From NCBI GenBank assembly GCA_964436825.1, contig CAYTEO010000019.1:1-44020 (forward strand): 44,020 bases of DNA, given 5' to 3'. Positions 40,434 to 44,020 of the stretch are shown piece after piece. The translations under genes and the position numbers were made by a program. The stretch comes from CAYTEO01 sp964436825. GTDB taxonomy: Bacteria; Krumholzibacteriota; Krumholzibacteriia; LZORAL124-64-63. Each line of letters opens with the position of its first letter. The stretch's first letter is position 1. Under the pieces are notes generated by a model. It was not told where the DNA came from. It saw only the letters and a list, made by a program, of their open reading frames with translations, and did no database searches.

Positions 40434-42239
40434 ATGGCGACGGCGCTGGCAGGCGGGGGAGTGGACCTGTCCCGTCCCGTGGAGATTGCCGACAGGTTGT
40501 GGTGGGTGGGGAGCTGGCTGGAGGGGGACGACTTCCAGTGCCACACCTACCTGCTGGAGCATGGCGACCAGTCCGTCCTGTTCGACCCGGGGTCCCTGCC
40601 GGTCTGGCCGCAGGTCCGGCGCAAGATCGAGCAGGTGGTCGACTGGTCCAGGATCGGGTGGATCGTCTGTCACCACCAGGACCCCGATATCACGGCGGCG
40701 CTGCCGGCCGTGGCCGAGCTGGTAGCGCCGGACACGCCGCTGGTCATGCACCGGCGGACGGCCGCCCTGGTCAAGCATCTGGGCCTGTCGCTGCCGGTCT
40801 GGCACGTCGACGAGCACGACTGGCGGCTGGACCTGGGCGGCCGCGAGCTGGAGTTCCTCTTCACCCCCTATCTCCATTTCGCCGGCGCCTTCTGCAGCTT
40901 CGATCGCCGGACCGGCACCCTGATCTCCAGCGACCTGTTCGGCGGCACGTTCGCCGAGCCGGGGTTGATGCTGGGGCCGGACGAGTCGCTGGACGGCATC
41001 GAGGCGTTCCACTCCATCTACATGCCCAGCCGGGAGAACCTGTTGCCGGTCCTGTTCATGCTGCAGGACCTGCCGCTGCGACTGATCGCGCCCCAGCACG
41101 GGCGGATCATCCCCGCCGGGCGGATTCCCGAGGTGATCGGGCTGCTGGAGCAGATCGAGTGCGGCCTGCTCTCGCTGGAGCCCCAGATCGATGCCGCCCT
41201 CAGGCTGCAGGTGTACAACAGGATCCTGCGCAGCATGCTGCAGGCCCTGACCACCGAGCGCGACTTCTCCGCGCTGGCCCGGATCCTGGTGCACAACGTC
41301 CGCCAGATCCTGCCGGTGGAGGAGATCGATTACGTGTTCCGCGACGGGGAGCCCGAGGCGCCGGTCTACGTCGCCCTGGCGGAACGCAACCTCTACCACG
41401 GGGAGCCCGCCGATGAGCTGCTGTACTCGAGACTGATCGGCATGTCGCGGCAGCAGTGGCAGGAGCTGGTGGGCCGCCAGGCGAACGCCGTGACCTGCCG
41501 GGAGCTGGGGCGCCTGTTCGACCATGACGGGGATTGCCGGCTCATCGTCCTGCCCCTGTTCGACCATGCCGGGGATCGCATCGACAAGGTGGCCGTCTTC
41601 CATCTGCGCAGGCAGACCGCCGTCGGTCCGGAGCTGGACGACATCCTGGGACGCCTGGCGGAACCTCTCGGGGTGGCCGTCGAGCGGGAGCTGATCCGGC
41701 GCTCCCTGAAGCGTGAGCGGGACCGGGTCTACGCCGAGTCGATCCGGGATCCCCTGACGGGCCTGTTCACCCGGCGCTACATGGACGACGTGGCCGCAAG
41801 GATGATCCAGGTGCACGATCGCGGCCAGGGGACCGGCTTTGCCGTCCTGATGATGGACATCGACTGGTTCAAGCGCGTGAACGACACGTACGGTCACCAG
41901 GTCGGAGACGTGGTGCTGCGCGAGGTGGCCGCGATCATGCTGGAGACCTGCCGGAAGAGCGACGTGCCGGTGCGCTACGGCGGCGAGGAGTTCGCGCTGT
42001 TCGTCCCGGTGGCCGACCGGGAGCAGGCGCTGGCACTGGCCGAGCGCATCCGCGGACAGGTGGCGGCCCTGGAATTCCCGGCGGCCGGGCAGACGTTCCG
42101 CGTGACCATCAGCATCGGGGTGGCGCTGCACGAGACGGGCGAGCCCCTGCAGGCGGTGCTCGCCAGGGCCGACCGGGCCCTCTACGCGGCCAAGCAGAAC
42201 GGACGCGACCGGGTGGTCCTGGACCCGGATCCCGCCTGA
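40434..42239 (+). CDS. Diguanylate cyclase with N-terminal metallo-beta-lactamase (ODP-type) sensor
   Basis: The 601-residue soluble protein begins with a metallo-beta-lactamase fold like that of flavodiiron and oxygen-binding diiron (ODP) proteins. H81-x-D83-x-D85 (HHQDPD), a His in YLHFAG, an Asp in SSDLFGGTF and a His in APQHGRI form the two-metal site. A GAF-like middle region (about 270-420) and a helical linker lead to a GGDEF domain with GGEEF at 516-520 and an RxxD inhibitory site five residues before it. It should make c-di-GMP in response to oxygen or redox state. ATG 40434 follows AAGGAGG; the in-frame GTG at 40416 precedes that site. Confidence 0.88.
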   Translation: MATALAGGGVDLSRPVEIADRLWWVGSWLEGDDFQCHTYLLEHGDQSVLFDPGSLPVWPQVRRKIEQVVDWSRIGWIVCHHQDPDITAALPAVAELVAPDTPLVMHRRTAALVKHLGLSLPVWHVDEHDWRLDLGGRELEFLFTPYLHFAGAFCSFDRRTGTLISSDLFGGTFAEPGLMLGPDESLDGIEAFHSIYMPSRENLLPVLFMLQDLPLRLIAPQHGRIIPAGRIPEVIGLLEQIECGLLSLEPQIDAALRLQVYNRILRSMLQALTTERDFSALARILVHNVRQILPVEEIDYVFRDGEPEAPVYVALAERNLYHGEPADELLYSRLIGMSRQQWQELVGRQANAVTCRELGRLFDHDGDCRLIVLPLFDHAGDRIDKVAVFHLRRQTAVGPELDDILGRLAEPLGVAVERELIRRSLKRERDRVYAESIRDPLTGLFTRRYMDDVAARMIQVHDRGQGTGFAVLMMDIDWFKRVNDTYGHQVGDVVLREVAAIMLETCRKSDVPVRYGGEEFALFVPVADREQALALAERIRGQVAALEFPAAGQTFRVTISIGVALHETGEPLQAVLARADRALYAAKQNGRDRVVLDPDPA

Positions 42240-42266
42240 GGCGCCGCCGGCGTCGCCCGACAGCAC

Positions 42267-42297
42267 GCCGGGAGGCCGTCCGCGGAGGCCTCCCGGC
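42267..42297. terminator. Bidirectional hairpin between the cyclase and glutamate dehydrogenase genes
   Basis: A perfect 11-bp stem (GCCGGGAGGCC and complement) with a nine-base loop sits between two convergent genes, 27 and 21 bases from their stops. Confidence 0.65.
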
Positions 42298-42318
42298 TAC
42301 CCGTCCCGTTCCGTGAGC

Positions 42319-43605
42319 TCAGACCCAGCCCCGCAGCCGGCACGCCTCGGCCACCCGCTGGATGGCGATCATGTAGGCGGCGTCGCGCATGAAGACCCCC
42401 TGCCGCTCCGCCAGGTCGGCCACGGCGTGGAAGGCGCTGGTCATGATGTCGTCCAGCCGCTGGAGGACCTCCTCCTTGGGCCAGAAGAAGTTCATGTTGC
42501 ACTGGACCTGCTCGAAGTAGCTGCAGGTCACCCCGCCGGCGTTGCACAGGAAGTCGGGGATGACGAAGATGCCGCGCTCCTGCAGGACGGCGTCGGCCTC
42601 GGGGGTCGTGGGGCCGTTGGCGCCCTCGGCCAGGATCCGCACCCGCTCGTGGATGCGGCCCACGGTCTGGGCGTTGACCTGGTTCTCCAGGGCGCAGGGC
42701 AGCAGGATGTCCACCTCCTGCTCGATCCAGGCGTCGCCCGGCAGGACCTCGTAGCCTGCCGCGACGGCGCGCTCCTTGTCGATGCTGCCGAAGCGGTCGG
42801 TCATCCCGCGCAGCTCGTCCAGGTCGATCCCGTCGGCGCGCCGGAAGGTGTAGCTGGCCTGGTCGTTCTGGTCCCAGCAGGAGACGCAGACGGCCGTCCC
42901 GCCCAGGCTGGTGTAGAGCTCGACGGCGTACTGGGCGACGTTGCCGAAGCCCTGGAAGGCGGCCCTGGTCGTGGCGATGTCGACACCGGCCCGTCGCAGC
43001 GCCTCCCGCAGGGTATAGATGGCGCCGTAGCCGGTGGCCTCGGTCCGCCCCTGGCTGCCGCCCATCCCCAGCGGCTTGCCGGTGATCATCCCGGGGAAGT
43101 GGCCGCCGGTCAGCTTCTCGTACTCGTCCAGCATCCAGAGCATGTGCTGGCCGGAGGTCATCACGTCGGGCGCCGGCACGTCCTGGACCGGTCCCACGTT
43201 GGCCACGACCTTGCGGACCCAGCCGCGGCAGAGCGCCTCCTGTTCCCGCAGCGAGAGGTGGTGCGGATCACAGACGACACCCCCCTTGCCGCCGCCCAGG
43301 GGGATGTCGACGACGGCACACTTCCAGGTCATCCAGGTGGCCAGGGCCCGCACGGTGTCGGCGGTCTCCTGGGGGTGGAAACGGATGCCGCCCTTGCAGG
43401 GGCCGCGGGCATCGTTGTGCTGGACCCGGAAGCCGCGGAAGACCTTCACGGAGCCGTCGTCCATGCGGACCGGGATGTTGAAGTGCAGTTCGCGGTCGGG
43501 CGTGCGCAAGAGGTCGCGGGTGGCCTGGTCCAGTCCGAGCATCTCGGCCACGTGGTCGAACTGCTGCTGGGCCATGGCGAAGGGATTGAACGACTGGTCG
43601 GCCAC
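42319..43605 (-). CDS. gdhA: Glutamate dehydrogenase (Glu/Leu/Phe/Val dehydrogenase family)
   Basis: The 428-residue enzyme shows the catalytic region KGGIRFHP, the active lysine in PLGGGKGGVVCDP and the GPVQDVPAPDVMTSGQHM segment. A Rossmann domain with FQGFGNVAQYAVEL follows, then ILAEGANGPTTPEAD and FLCNAGGVTCSYFEQVQ. It interconverts glutamate with 2-oxoglutarate and ammonia. The length and GQHM-type motifs fit hexameric catabolic NAD-dependent enzymes, and cofactor choice is uncertain. The GTG start at 43605 has GAGGAGGGG upstream, preferred over an internal ATG at 43575. Confidence 0.93.
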   Translation of the reverse strand: MADQSFNPFAMAQQQFDHVAEMLGLDQATRDLLRTPDRELHFNIPVRMDDGSVKVFRGFRVQHNDARGPCKGGIRFHPQETADTVRALATWMTWKCAVVDIPLGGGKGGVVCDPHHLSLREQEALCRGWVRKVVANVGPVQDVPAPDVMTSGQHMLWMLDEYEKLTGGHFPGMITGKPLGMGGSQGRTEATGYGAIYTLREALRRAGVDIATTRAAFQGFGNVAQYAVELYTSLGGTAVCVSCWDQNDQASYTFRRADGIDLDELRGMTDRFGSIDKERAVAAGYEVLPGDAWIEQEVDILLPCALENQVNAQTVGRIHERVRILAEGANGPTTPEADAVLQERGIFVIPDFLCNAGGVTCSYFEQVQCNMNFFWPKEEVLQRLDDIMTSAFHAVADLAERQGVFMRDAAYMIAIQRVAEACRLRGWV

Positions 43606-43700
43606 GGTTCCCCTCCTCGATGACGTCTGCAGTCGGTCCCGGCACCATGCCGGGCGCCGACGAGGCGAAAGCTAACGGTGTGTCTCCCGGCTGCCAAAGG

Positions 43701-43731
43701 AAAAACGGGGCCGTCAGAGGGCGGCCCCGTT
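43701..43731 (-). terminator. Rho-independent terminator of the partial gene at the right edge
   Basis: A 10-bp stem (AACGGGGCCG and complement) lies 18 bases past the stop at 43749. On the minus strand it runs straight into TTTTT, then CCTTT. Confidence 0.75.
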
Positions 43732-43748
43732 CCGTGACGGTGCAGGCG

Positions 43749-44020
43749 TCAGCGCTGCTCGTCGTCCAGCCTGGCGACGATCGCCTCGTCGGCTGTCCCA
43801 CCGGCAGTTGTGCCGGCGGGCGCCGGGAAGACGGCGACCGGCTCGTCCTGCGCGACGCCGAACATGGCCGCCAGGGCGGCCAGGTCGACCGGCTCCTCGG
43901 TCTCCCCGCCCGCCTGCGCCAGGGCGAGGCAGCGCTCGCGGCTGGCGACGGGACGCGGGTCGTCGCCGGCCAGCGCGGCGGCGGCGGCGTAGGCCTGGGC
44001 TGCGGCGGCCGGGTGGCCGG
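43749..44020 (-). CDS. 3' end of a gene, Ala-rich, cut by the window edge
   Basis: The minus-strand frame is open from the window edge to a TGA at 43749-43751, giving the last 89 residues. They read AAAAQAYAAAAALAGDD..., then SRERCLALAQAGG, DLAALAAMFG, and end in AIVARLDDEQR. Alanine-rich paired helices suggest a TPR-like or other helical repeat, but the function is unknown. A terminator with a T5 tract follows, which supports a real gene end. The start is outside the window. Confidence 0.6.
   Translation of the reverse strand, partial: GHPAAAAQAYAAAAALAGDDPRPVASRERCLALAQAGGETEEPVDLAALAAMFGVAQDEPVAVFPAPAGTTAGGTADEAIVARLDDEQR

Overview
The window is a GC-rich, densely coded stretch of bacterial chromosome. 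I see no rRNA, tRNA, CRISPR array, insertion sequence or phage gene. The taxonomic clue is weak but consistent. A repeat-type secreted protein ends in an NPFNP...FlgD-like C-terminal domain, and another exported protein ends in the short tail SWGNLKSLYR. Both styles are common in high-GC candidate lineages of the FCB group (for example Krumholzibacteriota or Eisenbacteria). This placement is an inference; no marker gene in the window settles it. GTG and TTG starts with strong GGAGG-type Shine-Dalgarno sites are frequent.

Layout. 1-6036: envelope and secreted proteins, namely a four-heme cytochrome c, a secreted repeat protein broken by one in-frame TGA, a lipoprotein, and an SppA protease with a barrel-like N-terminal extension. 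6064-13235: small and accessory genes, namely a CYTH protein, a Pro-rich membrane protein, YjbQ, a PDZ protein, an operon of aldehyde dehydrogenase, heme-motif DUF3365 protein and AI-2E permease, an ICMT-like membrane methyltransferase and an exported protein. 13453-18910: an aconitase/homoaconitase-type enzyme, phosphate uptake (DUF47 plus Pit), a CBS protein, a thioesterase and a ferritin. 19161-24033: a complete pyruvate dehydrogenase operon (E1 alpha, E1 beta, E2, E3) closed by a strong hairpin. It is followed by a chemoreceptor, a lipoate ligase-like gene that could lipoylate E2, and a cytidylate kinase-like gene. 27038-29988: a hemerythrin-like protein and a copZ-copA copper export pair. 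30115-36320: a DUF2233 lipoprotein overlapping a DASS transporter, a response regulator/histidine kinase pair, and an M29-type aminopeptidase. 36463-44020: a NYN-LOTUS protein with a histone H1-like tail, an orphan PEP-synthase-type ATP-grasp protein, a diiron-fold/GGDEF diguanylate cyclase, glutamate dehydrogenase and the 3' end of one more gene.

How the genes fit together. Central carbon and nitrogen metabolism (PDH, aconitase, glutamate dehydrogenase) is interleaved with metal and oxygen handling (ferritin, copper ATPase, hemerythrin, diiron-fold cyclase, multiheme cytochrome) and signalling (two-component pair, chemoreceptor, diguanylate cyclase). This suggests a respiring organism that senses redox or oxygen state.

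Most worth a second look: the hemerythrin-like protein that keeps every ligand of one iron and lacks both histidines of the other; the NYN-LOTUS-H1-tail gene 18 bp upstream of the orphan ATP-grasp gene; the SppA fusion; the single in-frame TGA; and several non-coding signals (an orphan T8 terminator, a consensus promoter embedded in a stop codon, and two apparently leaderless genes).
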